DNA from: Listeria farberi
Lineage (GTDB): Bacteria; Bacillota; Bacilli; Lactobacillales; Listeriaceae
DNA length: 64,000 bases
NCBI RefSeq assembly: GCF_014229245.1
Contig: NZ_JAARZJ010000014.1
Coordinates: 19,010 to 83,009 of the forward strand
Reading direction: 5' to 3'
Of the stretch, positions 42,531-52,136 are shown piece by piece; position 1 is the stretch's first letter, and every line of letters starts with the position of its first letter. The translations under genes were made by a program, and so were the position numbers. The notes beneath the pieces were generated by a model. That model saw nothing but the letters and a program-made list of their open reading frames with translations. It was not told where the DNA came from and ran no database searches.

Positions 42531-43214
42531 TTGATTATTGATGTATTGCAACATGTGCCGCACGAAGGACCTGGACTTATAGCGAATTGGGCGAGAGAAA
42601 ATCAGCATCAGTTAAAGATACATACGTTATTTGAAGAAAATGAATATGTTCCAAAAGACGCGGATTTTTTAATTGTGCTTGGAGGACCGATGGGGATAAA
42701 TGATACAGCTGAATTCCCCTGGTTATTGGAAGAGAGGGCCTTGATAAGACGATTAAGTGAGCAAAATAAACCAGTATTTGGTGTATGTCTTGGTGCTCAG
42801 CAAATTGCAGCGACTTTTGGTAGTGAAATTACGGTAAATAAAGAAAAGGAAGTCGGCTGGTTTCCTGTTAAGCGAACATCCGAAAAATTAGCGTTTTTTC
42901 CTGAATCGCTCGACGTATTTCATTGGCATCAAGATACATTTTCGTTGCCGGATGGTGCTACTCGTTTGTTTGCTAGCGAAGGTTGCTTAAATCAAGGCTT
43001 TATATACGGAGAAAATATTATCGGTTTACAATTTCATTTTGAAATGGAAAAGGCTGGAATAGAAACCATTTTGCAAATTGATGGGGAATTTATCACACCG
43101 GGTAAATACGTTCAAAGCATCGAATTAATGCGAGGTAAAAGTGTTCCTCGGGATAATAAGCAAATGTTAGAAGCTATTTTGGATTATTTAATAAAAGCAA
43201 AACCATCTGACTAA
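42531..43214 (+). CDS. Class I glutamine amidotransferase-like protein
   Basis: 227 residues from the TTG at 42531, chosen because CGGGAG lies upstream; an ATG at 42513 overlaps that site. The nucleophile elbow is FGVCLGAQQIAATFG, and VFHWHQDTF plus GLQFHFEMEK resemble the GMP-synthase-like GATase group (YfeJ type). It would hydrolyse glutamine or gamma-glutamyl compounds. An inverted repeat CCGTCAT/ATGACGG (42495-42519) spans the site just before it. Confidence 0.8.
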   Translation: MIIDVLQHVPHEGPGLIANWARENQHQLKIHTLFEENEYVPKDADFLIVLGGPMGINDTAEFPWLLEERALIRRLSEQNKPVFGVCLGAQQIAATFGSEITVNKEKEVGWFPVKRTSEKLAFFPESLDVFHWHQDTFSLPDGATRLFASEGCLNQGFIYGENIIGLQFHFEMEKAGIETILQIDGEFITPGKYVQSIELMRGKSVPRDNKQMLEAILDYLIKAKPSD

Positions 43215-43232
43215 AAATCAGATGGTTTTTTC
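43199..43232. terminator. Bidirectional terminator, GATase / Lin0512-family gene
   Basis: AAACCATCTGA pairs with TCAGATGGTTT and T residues follow on both strands. Confidence 0.85.
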
Positions 43233-43595
43233 TTAATATCCAGTTTCAACAGAAGCGTTGACAATATACATTAAGTCGTTCTTGTCTTCTTTATCTTCCA
43301 AGAAAATGCCGCTTGTTGTCATCATGCCGCCAGCCATTTTTTCGATTGTTACTGTGCCATAAGGGATAATGGCGCGAATGGAATCTTCGTCTAATTTATC
43401 AGCATCGCATGGTAAAGCTAGTTTGATATTCACTACCATGTTTTGTAAATCGCCCTCTGGAAGGAGTCCTTGAATTCCGGGCATCGAATTAGTGAAAATC
43501 GCATTTCTTACAGCGCGTTCAGCCGCTTTAGTTATATTTTGGCCGTGTACATCTACACCAAAGCCAGTTTGAATGAATAAAATTTGTTCCATCAT
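43233..43595 (-). CDS. Lin0512-family protein
   Basis: 120 residues starting MMEQILFIQTGFGVDVHGQN, with KAAERAVRNAIFTNSMPG and IPYGTVTIEKMAGGMMTTSG. This matches the Lin0512 family named after the L. innocua protein, a conserved small fold of unknown function. It lies 3 bases after the MarR gene and is its likely co-transcribed partner. Confidence 0.8.
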   Translation of the reverse strand: MMEQILFIQTGFGVDVHGQNITKAAERAVRNAIFTNSMPGIQGLLPEGDLQNMVVNIKLALPCDADKLDEDSIRAIIPYGTVTIEKMAGGMMTTSGIFLEDKEDKNDLMYIVNASVETGY

Positions 43596-43598
43596 CCG

Positions 43599-44057
43599 TC
43601 ACTCCTTAAAATCTTTTATTAAAGCTGCACCAGGTCGATTTTTTGCGTAGCCTTCCATTACTTCGGTAAAATGTAAGCCATCAGTATCAGAAGTATTAGC
43701 GAATATTTCCGCCATCTGTTTTCGTTGTGCAGCGCCAAGTTCATTTTCTAATTCTTTACCAGCTGAGGTCAAGAAAATACAGCGTTGGCGTTTGTCGCGA
43801 GTGCCTTGTTCAATTGTAAGAAGTTCGCGATCTTTTAACTCTGCAAGTGGCTGGTGTAAAGCTTGTTTCGATATTTCTAAAAAGGTTAGAAGTTCGTTAA
43901 TCGTAAGTCCAGGCATCCGTGCAGTGAAGAACAAAATGCGATGATGTAATCTTTTTAGTGAATGTTTGGCAATAATTAAATCAGCGGTCTCTGTAAATGC
44001 TTTATAGCCGAAGTAAAATAAAGCGATTTGTTGATTCATGTTTTGCTCATTGTTCAT
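43599..44057 (-). CDS. MarR-family regulator
   Basis: 152 residues. The winged-helix core is LTINELLTFLEISKQALHQP followed by LAELKDRELLTIEQGTRDKRQ, the wing with the conserved DxR. It forms an operon with the Lin0512-family gene. On the minus strand TATACTGTTGATATTGACAG (44070-44095) places a -10 box next to an imperfect inverted repeat CTGTTGATATTGACAG, a plausible autoregulatory operator. Confidence 0.83.
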   Translation of the reverse strand: MNNEQNMNQQIALFYFGYKAFTETADLIIAKHSLKRLHHRILFFTARMPGLTINELLTFLEISKQALHQPLAELKDRELLTIEQGTRDKRQRCIFLTSAGKELENELGAAQRKQMAEIFANTSDTDGLHFTEVMEGYAKNRPGAALIKDFKE

Positions 44058-44385
44058 AAATATACCCCTTTTTCTGTCAATATCAACAGTATAGCATAAA
44101 TAGGGCGAAGAAATGATGGTAAGCGCACTACTTTTTTCTCATTAAAAAAGCTTTATTTACAAGTGGAATTTGATAAGTTTTTAAATAAATAGAAAACAGA
44201 GAGTTTAAAATTAGTGATAAAACGTCTATTTGTGTACAAAATGTTACGTTAATTGAATTTTCAAAACTTTTATTTCTGATAAATAAAACGTTTTCTTTGT
44301 TGGTTTAAAGCGATTTATCAGTATTATAAACTGAATAATATGAATATTAAATCAAATAAAATGTGAATTTTTTTACGAAAACGTA

Positions 44386-44414
44386 TTGAGAGTTAATTTT
44401 TAGGACGTTATACT
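44386..44414 (+). promoter_or_regulatory. SigA-type promoter of the internalin-like gene
   Basis: TTGAGA (44386-44391), 17 bases, TATACT (44409-44414), 33 bases before the start codon. The rest of the 390-base gap 44058-44447 is very AT-rich and shows no gene. Confidence 0.65.
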
Positions 44415-44447
44415 TTGGAAAGAAATCAAACATTAAGGAGACCATAA

Positions 44448-46262
44448 ATGAAAAAAGTTCTAAAAATGTTTCTCGTAACTATTTGTATGTTTATAATGAT
44501 TTATCCTACAACGGCAGTTCATGCAGATGAAACCGCAGAGGTCGTAAATATTCCTGATACAAACTTAAGAGCCTATCTAAATGGACTACTCAAACAACCC
44601 GCGGATGCTCCAATCACTAAAAGCCAACTAGCAACAATCAAAACCGTTACTCTTGCTGGAAGTAATTATACTGATCTTACTGGTATAGAAGAAGCGGAAA
44701 ATCTTACAACACTTACACTTAACAATACAAACATTCAAACCCTAGAGCCAATTAAAAACCAAACATCTTTGACTTACTTAACTGTTAGTGGTGACAATGT
44801 GAAAGATAGCTTTTTTGTAGATTTAAACGGGTTAGTTAATTTACAGAGCTTGAGTATCGGTAGCAGCGAAGTAACACATAATATTTTCAATAATTTTAAT
44901 AAATTACCGAAACTTACCTACCTATATGCCCAAAATTCAATGAAAATCACGGATATTTCTGCATTAGCCTCTTTGCCAGCATTAACAACGCTTTTTGTAC
45001 AATTTGATGGAATTGATGATTTTCGACCTTTAAATGATTTTGAGAGTTTTAAAAATGGTAACTTAAAAGCTTTAGCAGCATTTGGACAAAATACCGGTCG
45101 GACAAATCCGCGCATCACGCTTAAATCAGGCAAACTTGATTTTAACGAAGCAAACCAAACGTTATATTTACCATTTTCGATGATGCCAAAGCCATTAACT
45201 AGCTTTGATGGGACAGTTGCTCCTTTTTCTAAATCCAACTCTGCAAGTAACACGTACTTAGGTTTTAACGATGTGGCACTTCCAAGTTCACGTCTTACAA
45301 TTACAGATGATGGCATTACAGTAAGTGGCGTAACGAAAGAAGAATTTGATAATTTAACGGAAATTGAATATAATGCGCGCTATGATTTTCCGACAGGTAG
45401 TTATCCTACACCACCGAATATGACTTCTTATGTTGTTTCAAGCGGAACTTACGATCAGTATTTTGATATTAGCCATACGTTAGATTTAACAGCCGATGAA
45501 AGTTTTGACTATAATCAATACGATGCAACAACAGAAGAGCAATTTTTAAAAGATGTTAACGCTAAAACGGACGATGGCACTCTTGTCCAAAGTGATTTTA
45601 ACCAAGTAGTAAAACTAGATGTACCGGGCGAATACACGGTCACATTAAACGCAGAAAATGCGGCAGGGCTAAAAGCAACTCCTGTGACAGTAAAGGTAAC
45701 TGTACATGAAAAACCTGTTATCACAGCAGATCCTGCTATTTCTTATAAAAAAGCAACAACTAAATCAGTCGACGAATTTTTAAACGAGATTCATTCCGCT
45801 GTAACAGGAAACGCGACACTTACGAGCGATTTTAATAAAGTAGTAGATTTAACCACACCAGGAAAATACACCGTAACATTAAATGCTGAAAATGAGCGCG
45901 GCCAAAAAGCAGATCCTGTAACAGTTATTGTGACAGTCACTGATGCGGACGGCGAAACAGTTGACCCAACACCACCTGCATCCGAAGAAAAGAACTCAAC
46001 ACAAGATGAAAAACCAATCTCAGAAGTCACAAAACTTCCAGAAATCCTTAGTGAAAACGCAGAAGAACAAGTTAACGTGCAAGAAAAAGCAGAAAAGGCT
46101 ACACTCGTAACTAATGAAAATGTAGCAACAAAAACAAACCAACCAAAAACTAAAAACCTTCCAAAAACCGGCGATGCGGGACTAGGCACTCTTCCAATAG
46201 TTTCAGCAGGAGCAATGCTTAGTTTGACGGCTCTCATTCTTTTCAGAAAACGCAAATCTTAA
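44448..46262 (+). CDS. LPXTG-anchored internalin-like surface protein
   Basis: 604 residues. A signal peptide occupies about 1-28 (FMIMYPTTAVHA-like end). A leucine-rich-repeat region (about 55-195, LTTLTLNNTNIQTLEPIK) and an inter-repeat immunoglobulin-like part follow. Two tandem domains of about 75 residues both contain FN-V-L-PG-YTVTLNAEN. A Glu/Lys-rich linker leads to the sortase signal LPKTGDAGLG, a membrane span and RKRKS. Sortase A should link it to peptidoglycan. It corresponds by position to the Lmo0514-type internalins. Confidence 0.87.
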   Translation: MKKVLKMFLVTICMFIMIYPTTAVHADETAEVVNIPDTNLRAYLNGLLKQPADAPITKSQLATIKTVTLAGSNYTDLTGIEEAENLTTLTLNNTNIQTLEPIKNQTSLTYLTVSGDNVKDSFFVDLNGLVNLQSLSIGSSEVTHNIFNNFNKLPKLTYLYAQNSMKITDISALASLPALTTLFVQFDGIDDFRPLNDFESFKNGNLKALAAFGQNTGRTNPRITLKSGKLDFNEANQTLYLPFSMMPKPLTSFDGTVAPFSKSNSASNTYLGFNDVALPSSRLTITDDGITVSGVTKEEFDNLTEIEYNARYDFPTGSYPTPPNMTSYVVSSGTYDQYFDISHTLDLTADESFDYNQYDATTEEQFLKDVNAKTDDGTLVQSDFNQVVKLDVPGEYTVTLNAENAAGLKATPVTVKVTVHEKPVITADPAISYKKATTKSVDEFLNEIHSAVTGNATLTSDFNKVVDLTTPGKYTVTLNAENERGQKADPVTVIVTVTDADGETVDPTPPASEEKNSTQDEKPISEVTKLPEILSENAEEQVNVQEKAEKATLVTNENVATKTNQPKTKNLPKTGDAGLGTLPIVSAGAMLSLTALILFRKRKS

Positions 46263-46337
46263 ACATCTGAAAAGAAGCCTAAAATTATTTTTATAGGGTA
46301 TTGAATACTATAAGAAAAGTTGTAGGAGGTTATAATT

Positions 46338-46769
46338 ATGGAAAAATATCATCGCATTCTTGTAGCTGTGGACGGTTCGGAACCAGCGAAATTAGCCTTT
46401 GAAAAAGGAGTAGAACTAGCTCTGAAATTAAATGGTGTTCTTGGTATTGCAAGCATTGTTGATTTACGAGCTTTTTCTCCAAATGTCTCTTATGATGGTA
46501 GTTTAGAAGAAAAAGCAGAATTAGAATTAAAAACAAGCGTAAATGAATATGCCGATATAGCGAGGAAAGCTGGGGTGGCGAAAGTAGAAACTTTTGTAGC
46601 TAAAGGCAATCCTAAAATCTTACTATCAACTGATATTCCAGCAGAATTTCAAGCAGATTTAATTATTTGTGGAGCTACCGGAATGAATCGGGTTGAAAAA
46701 CTTGTGCTTGGTAGCGTATCTTCCTATATCATGGCCCATGCGATTTGTGACACTTTAATAGCAAGATAA
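46338..46769 (+). CDS. Universal stress protein UspA
   Basis: 143 residues, one Usp domain. YHRILVAVDGSEPAKLAFE starts it, and the ATP-binding GATGMNRVEKLVLGSVSSYI motif (G-2x-G-9x-G-S) is present near the end. It probably binds ATP and acts in stress survival. GGAGG lies upstream. A long perfect terminator follows. Confidence 0.9.
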   Translation: MEKYHRILVAVDGSEPAKLAFEKGVELALKLNGVLGIASIVDLRAFSPNVSYDGSLEEKAELELKTSVNEYADIARKAGVAKVETFVAKGNPKILLSTDIPAEFQADLIICGATGMNRVEKLVLGSVSSYIMAHAICDTLIAR

Positions 46770-46814
46770 TAAAAGAGGAGATACTTTTCAAAAGTATCTC
46801 CTCTTTTATTTGTT
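46768..46814. terminator. Strong bidirectional terminator, uspA / phosphatase
   Basis: A perfect stem of about 20 bp begins ATAAAAGAGGAGATACTTTT, with only two bases unpaired and T tracts on both sides. Confidence 0.9.
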
Positions 46815-46846
46815 TAGATTTATGTGTGGCATAAAAATATAGGATT

Positions 46847-47662
46847 TTATTTAGAACCTTTTTCCACGTAGCTTAAATCATTTACATCGCCAATAGTGAA
46901 TTTACCATCTTTGTAAGTGATTTTTGTTACACTTGCATTTTTGATACCTTCAGCAGGAAGTTTGTATCCTGGTTCGATAGTATCAAGAAGTGCGCCGATA
47001 CTTAAGCCGTGGGAAACTAGTAATACATTGCTGTCGCCATTTTCGCTTTCTTTCTTAGCAACTTCTGTTAAGCCTTCTTTTAGTCGAGCTTGGATAGTTG
47101 CGTAATCTTCTGCTGGCCAGTTTTCGCCTTCTTTTACGCGAGTTTTATCAAGAGCAGCTACACTATCCGCAAATCCTTTTGGAGAAATACCAGCTTTTTG
47201 CCATTCTTCTAAAGTTTTACCTTGGCTTTTTGCAATATCAGTCCACATATTTTCATTTAAATCGCCTTCATAAGAACCGAAATTGAATTCACGGAAACGT
47301 GGGTCTGTTTCGACTTTTTTATCAGCGGATTTATCGCTTTCTTTCAAAATTAAGTTTGCAGTTTGGATAGCACGACCACTGTCACTGCTGTAAGCTGCAG
47401 AGAAATCAACGTCTTTTAAGCCTTTACCAGCACTTTTAACTACTTCTTCACCAGCGGGAGTAAGAACCGCATCAGACCAACCTTGTACACGATCAGTTGT
47501 GTTTAACATTGTTTTACCATGACGTACTACATAAAATGTCACAGTGCCATCTTCTTTAGTTTCTTTTGTCTCTTTTTTGTCTGCAGATGTGCTGTTACCG
47601 CAACCTGCAATTAATAGTACTGCGCATAACGCCATCATCAATTTAAAAATATTTTTCTTCAT
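46847..47662 (-). CDS. Histidine-phosphatase (phosphoglycerate-mutase-like) lipoprotein
   Basis: 271 residues. A lipoprotein signal ends in LLIAGCGNS (Cys about 21). The phosphohistidine motif is FYVVRHGKTMLNTTDRVQGW, and VLLVSHGLSIGALLD holds the second His. The enzyme should act outside the membrane on sugar phosphates or other phosphoesters. The 5' leader carries a RAT antiterminator, an overlapping terminator and a cre-containing promoter, so carbohydrate control is expected. Confidence 0.87.
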   Translation of the reverse strand: MKKNIFKLMMALCAVLLIAGCGNSTSADKKETKETKEDGTVTFYVVRHGKTMLNTTDRVQGWSDAVLTPAGEEVVKSAGKGLKDVDFSAAYSSDSGRAIQTANLILKESDKSADKKVETDPRFREFNFGSYEGDLNENMWTDIAKSQGKTLEEWQKAGISPKGFADSVAALDKTRVKEGENWPAEDYATIQARLKEGLTEVAKKESENGDSNVLLVSHGLSIGALLDTIEPGYKLPAEGIKNASVTKITYKDGKFTIGDVNDLSYVEKGSK

Positions 47663-47690
47663 CTTATTCTCCTTTTTTGTAAGTTTTTAG

Positions 47691-47777
47691 CAAAATAAAA
47701 ACCCAGATAAATCGAAAACTAGCCCAAAAAGCCAATTCTCCATTTATCTAGGTTATGCCCAAGTTGGTAACATTCCT
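47691..47777 (-). promoter_or_regulatory. RAT antiterminator overlapping an intrinsic terminator
   Basis: On the minus strand 47777-47750 reads AGGAATGTTACC, then AACTTGGGCATAACCT. This has the BglG/LicT RAT architecture: AGG/CCT base, TG/CA pair, internal TTA/G loop, CC/GG pair. Its last bases AACCT are also the start of a terminator arm AACCTAGATAAAT (47754-47742), which pairs with ATTTATCTGGGTT (47712-47700) before TTTATTTT. The two structures exclude each other. An RNA-binding antiterminator of the BglG family would permit read-through. Confidence 0.75.
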
Positions 47778-47803
47778 GAATAAGGATATTTGTTTATAGA
47801 ATG

Positions 47804-47832
47804 ATTTTAGCATGGATAGAAAGCGTTTACAA
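47804..47832 (-). promoter_or_regulatory. Promoter with embedded cre site for the phosphatase gene
   Basis: On the minus strand TTGTAA (47832-47827), 17 bases and TAAAAT (47809-47804) form the promoter. TTGTAAACGCTTTCT (47832-47818) fits the CcpA cre consensus WTGNAANCGNWNNCW at every position. CcpA binding would repress in rich sugar. Confidence 0.7.
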
Positions 47833-47965
47833 GTCTGTTTTTAGTAAATTTTAAAAAATAACAAAAAGGAGAGATTTTTTTTATTAGATAAAAGTGAAAT
47901 AAACAAATAATAGAATAGTTGAATGTTCAAAATAACACAATAAATCGAAACCCCTTTAATTGCAA

Positions 47966-47994
47966 TTGATTTGGGCGTTTTTTTATGTTAAATT
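47966..47994 (+). promoter_or_regulatory. Possible promoter of the cas operon
   Basis: TTGATT (47966-47971), 17 bases, TAAATT (47989-47994), 29 bases before the cas6 start. A T7 run inside the spacer follows a weak CCC/GGG hairpin, so partial termination is also possible. The gap 47833-47965 shows nothing else. Confidence 0.4.
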
Positions 47995-48022
47995 TATCTT
48001 ATGGAATGGAGGTGGGAAAACA

Positions 48023-48745
48023 GTGAGATTGAAGATAAATTGTGACTTTGATTCTAAAAAAATCCCTAAAGATTTTCGAAGTAAAATTGTTAGTCTTTTT
48101 AAAGCGGGAATTACGAAATCAAACCCAGAGAGATACGAAGATTTATTTGGCGGGAACAAACATAAGAAGTATACTTTTTCAGTTTACTTACCTAAACCAC
48201 AGAATAATAAGTCAGAAATTAATCTTGAAGAAGCTAATTGTATTATTAATTTTTCAACGGGAGATGCAGAAACAGGAGTCATTTTTTATAATGCATTAAT
48301 CAGTTTGAGAGGTAGCAAAGTTTTATTTGGAGCTGAAAATAATATTACTGTAAAAAATATCCAAATGATTCCAGAGAAAAAAATTAGCGGTAATCGCACT
48401 ATTTTGAAAACGCTTTCTCCTATTGTAAGTCGAAATCATGATAGGGAAACATTCAAAAACTGGTTTTACAGTTTTGAGGATGCCGAATTTGAGGCAACTT
48501 TGAAAAGAAATATGTTGCCGTATTTGGTAGAAGCACATGGTGAGCAAGCTCGTTATGATTTGGAGAAATTGAAAATAACGCCAATTTCGATGAAGAAAGT
48601 AGTCGTTTATTGCCACGAGATACATATTGAAAGCTCGGTTGGGATTTTTGAATTGGAGGCTGAGGCTTATTTGCAGAAGTATTTGGTGGAGAATGGGATT
48701 GGGACTATGACAGGATCTGGATTTGGCATGATAGAGCAGCTTTAG
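48023..48745 (+). CDS. cas6: Cas6 pre-crRNA endoribonuclease
   Basis: 240 residues from the GTG at 48023, chosen because GGAGGTGG precedes it; an in-frame start at 47960 has none. The C-terminal glycine-rich loop GIGTMTGSGFGMIE is the Cas6 RAMP hallmark. It cleaves repeat RNA to make crRNAs and would be expected to act on the 55099 array. Whether it accepts the three-base-different repeats of the cas-less array is open. First gene of the type I-B operon. Confidence 0.88.
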   Translation: MRLKINCDFDSKKIPKDFRSKIVSLFKAGITKSNPERYEDLFGGNKHKKYTFSVYLPKPQNNKSEINLEEANCIINFSTGDAETGVIFYNALISLRGSKVLFGAENNITVKNIQMIPEKKISGNRTILKTLSPIVSRNHDRETFKNWFYSFEDAEFEATLKRNMLPYLVEAHGEQARYDLEKLKITPISMKKVVVYCHEIHIESSVGIFELEAEAYLQKYLVENGIGTMTGSGFGMIEQL

Positions 48746-48761
48746 ACTGGAGGTGGAGAAA

Positions 48762-50439
48762 ATGCAAACAGAAATAGAAGTGCGGGCAAATGACTGGATT
48801 ATAAATGCTAGTTTAATTGGTTTTCTAAATATTGTTGGTAAAAAAAATGTGAGAATTGAGGGGCAATCGATTTATTTCACAGCTGATTTATTGGAAGACT
48901 TTGAAACTAAATATTTTAATTTCTTTATTCAAGAATATAAAGAAACATTAGCTTGGTCTAAAATCGTTTCTTATAAAAAGACAATGGAATGTTTTAAAGC
49001 AGATGAATTTGCTTCTTTTGATGAAAATGCATTGGATAATTTAAATAAATATGTGAAAAATGTAGTAAAATTTTATTTAAAGAAGGCTAATTATATCAAA
49101 GTGTTCCCACTAATTAATCCTGATGTTGATGTAAATAAATGGCTAGAGAATATAAATACGATTAATTTGACCAAAAAGCAAAAATGGGAAGATGTGAAGT
49201 TAAATATAATTGAACAGGTGAAACAAATTTATACTCAGCTAGATCTGATTATTGATTTTTGTGCAAGTGAAAAGGGACTTCAATATCTAGGCGCAAAAAA
49301 CCTGATATATTCTGTTATAAATAAAGGCTGGTCCGGTGTTTCTTTCCTTTTTAAACAAACAAAATTTATTGATCCTTATTTAGATTACAAAACAACCTTT
49401 GTGGATCCAGTTTTAGAATATTTAGATACTGATTTGTCTAAAGCGAAATACAATTGTTTCAATTGTAATCAACCAATCAAGAATTTGAAATTAGATCTCA
49501 GTTTTATGAACGATGTTGGATTTGATACTGCAAGAAAAACGGCTCACGTATGGGATTTTAACAATGATGTTGCGACTTGCCCGATTTGTCGTTTGATTTA
49601 TTCATGTGTTCCAGCTGGATTTACGTATGTGTACGGAGAAGGTATGTTTGTCAACGATTCATATGGCGTAGAGGAGTTATATCGTGTTAATGAACGTATG
49701 CGGAATTCTATCCTGCGCTTTAACCAAGATGGAATTAATTCAACTAATACTTACCGAGCACTTGTGGAGTCTATTACTATGGAGCATGAAAATAATCGTC
49801 GCTATGAACTGGCGGATATTCAGTTAGTTAGATACGAAAATGAGCATTATCGTTTCAATTTACTTTCTAAAAAAATGTTGCATATTGTAAATGATTCAAA
49901 GGGAATATTGAAAGGTTTAATTCGTTGTGGCTACAAAGAAGGTAATTTGAATGTTAATTTGTACAAAGAAGTTCTTCAGCATTTAATGAACAATGAAAAT
50001 TTATTTACGCTTATTCATAAATTAATCTACTATAAGCAAACTAGTGTAAATGGGTTGTATTACAATATGGGACACGTTTCAGGGATTTTAGATATAAATA
50101 CAAAATTTTTGAAGGAGATGGAAGTGATGACAAATATTTCTCAAAATCAATTATGGTTCGTTCAAAATTGTGGAAAGGAATTTAAGGAAGGCTATGTTAA
50201 GAAGAAGTCAGAAAATAAAATTTCGGGAATAACATACAAATTATTAAATTCATTAAAGGTCAATGATAAAGATGGATTTATGGATGCTTTATTGAATAGT
50301 TATTCCTATTTAGCTATGCCCATTCCAGATGTATTCATAAAAATGTTTTCGAATGATGAAGCTTTTAAATCAGTTGGTTATGCATTTATGCTTGGAGTAG
50401 GTGGAGAGAAAACTAAAAAAGAAGACGGGGGAAACACAG

Positions 50440-50450
<11 letters not shown>
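48762..50450 (+). CDS. cas8b: Cas8b (Cst1-type) Cascade large subunit
   Basis: 562 residues from the ATG at 48762, after GGAGGTGGAG. A zinc-ribbon-like pair CFNCNQPIKN (about 232-241) and ATCPICRLIYSC (about 271-283) marks the Cst1/Cas8b group. It recognises the PAM and supports Cas3 recruitment in type I-B. Overall sequence is poorly conserved, as usual for large subunits; position between cas6 and cas7 makes the call firm. It overlaps cas7 by 11 bases. Confidence 0.87.
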
Positions 50451-52069
<1,619 letters not shown>

Positions 52070-52085
52070 TAATAACAAACAATTA

Positions 52086-52112
52086 CCCCTTGAATGTATA
52101 GTGTTCAAGGGG
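52086..52112 (+). terminator. Hairpin between cas5 and cas3
   Basis: CCCCTTGAA pairs with TTCAAGGGG around a 9-base loop, followed by ATTTTG. The U tract is weak, so it may act as a partial terminator or processing/stability element lowering cas3 relative to Cascade genes. Confidence 0.5.
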
Positions 52113-52136
52113 ATTTTGTATAAGGGGCGGCTCGAG

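Noticed and set aside
46290..46340. SigB promoter before uspA, because GGGTAT is present
   Set aside because: No GTTT-like -35 element lies at the needed distance upstream, so support is insufficient.
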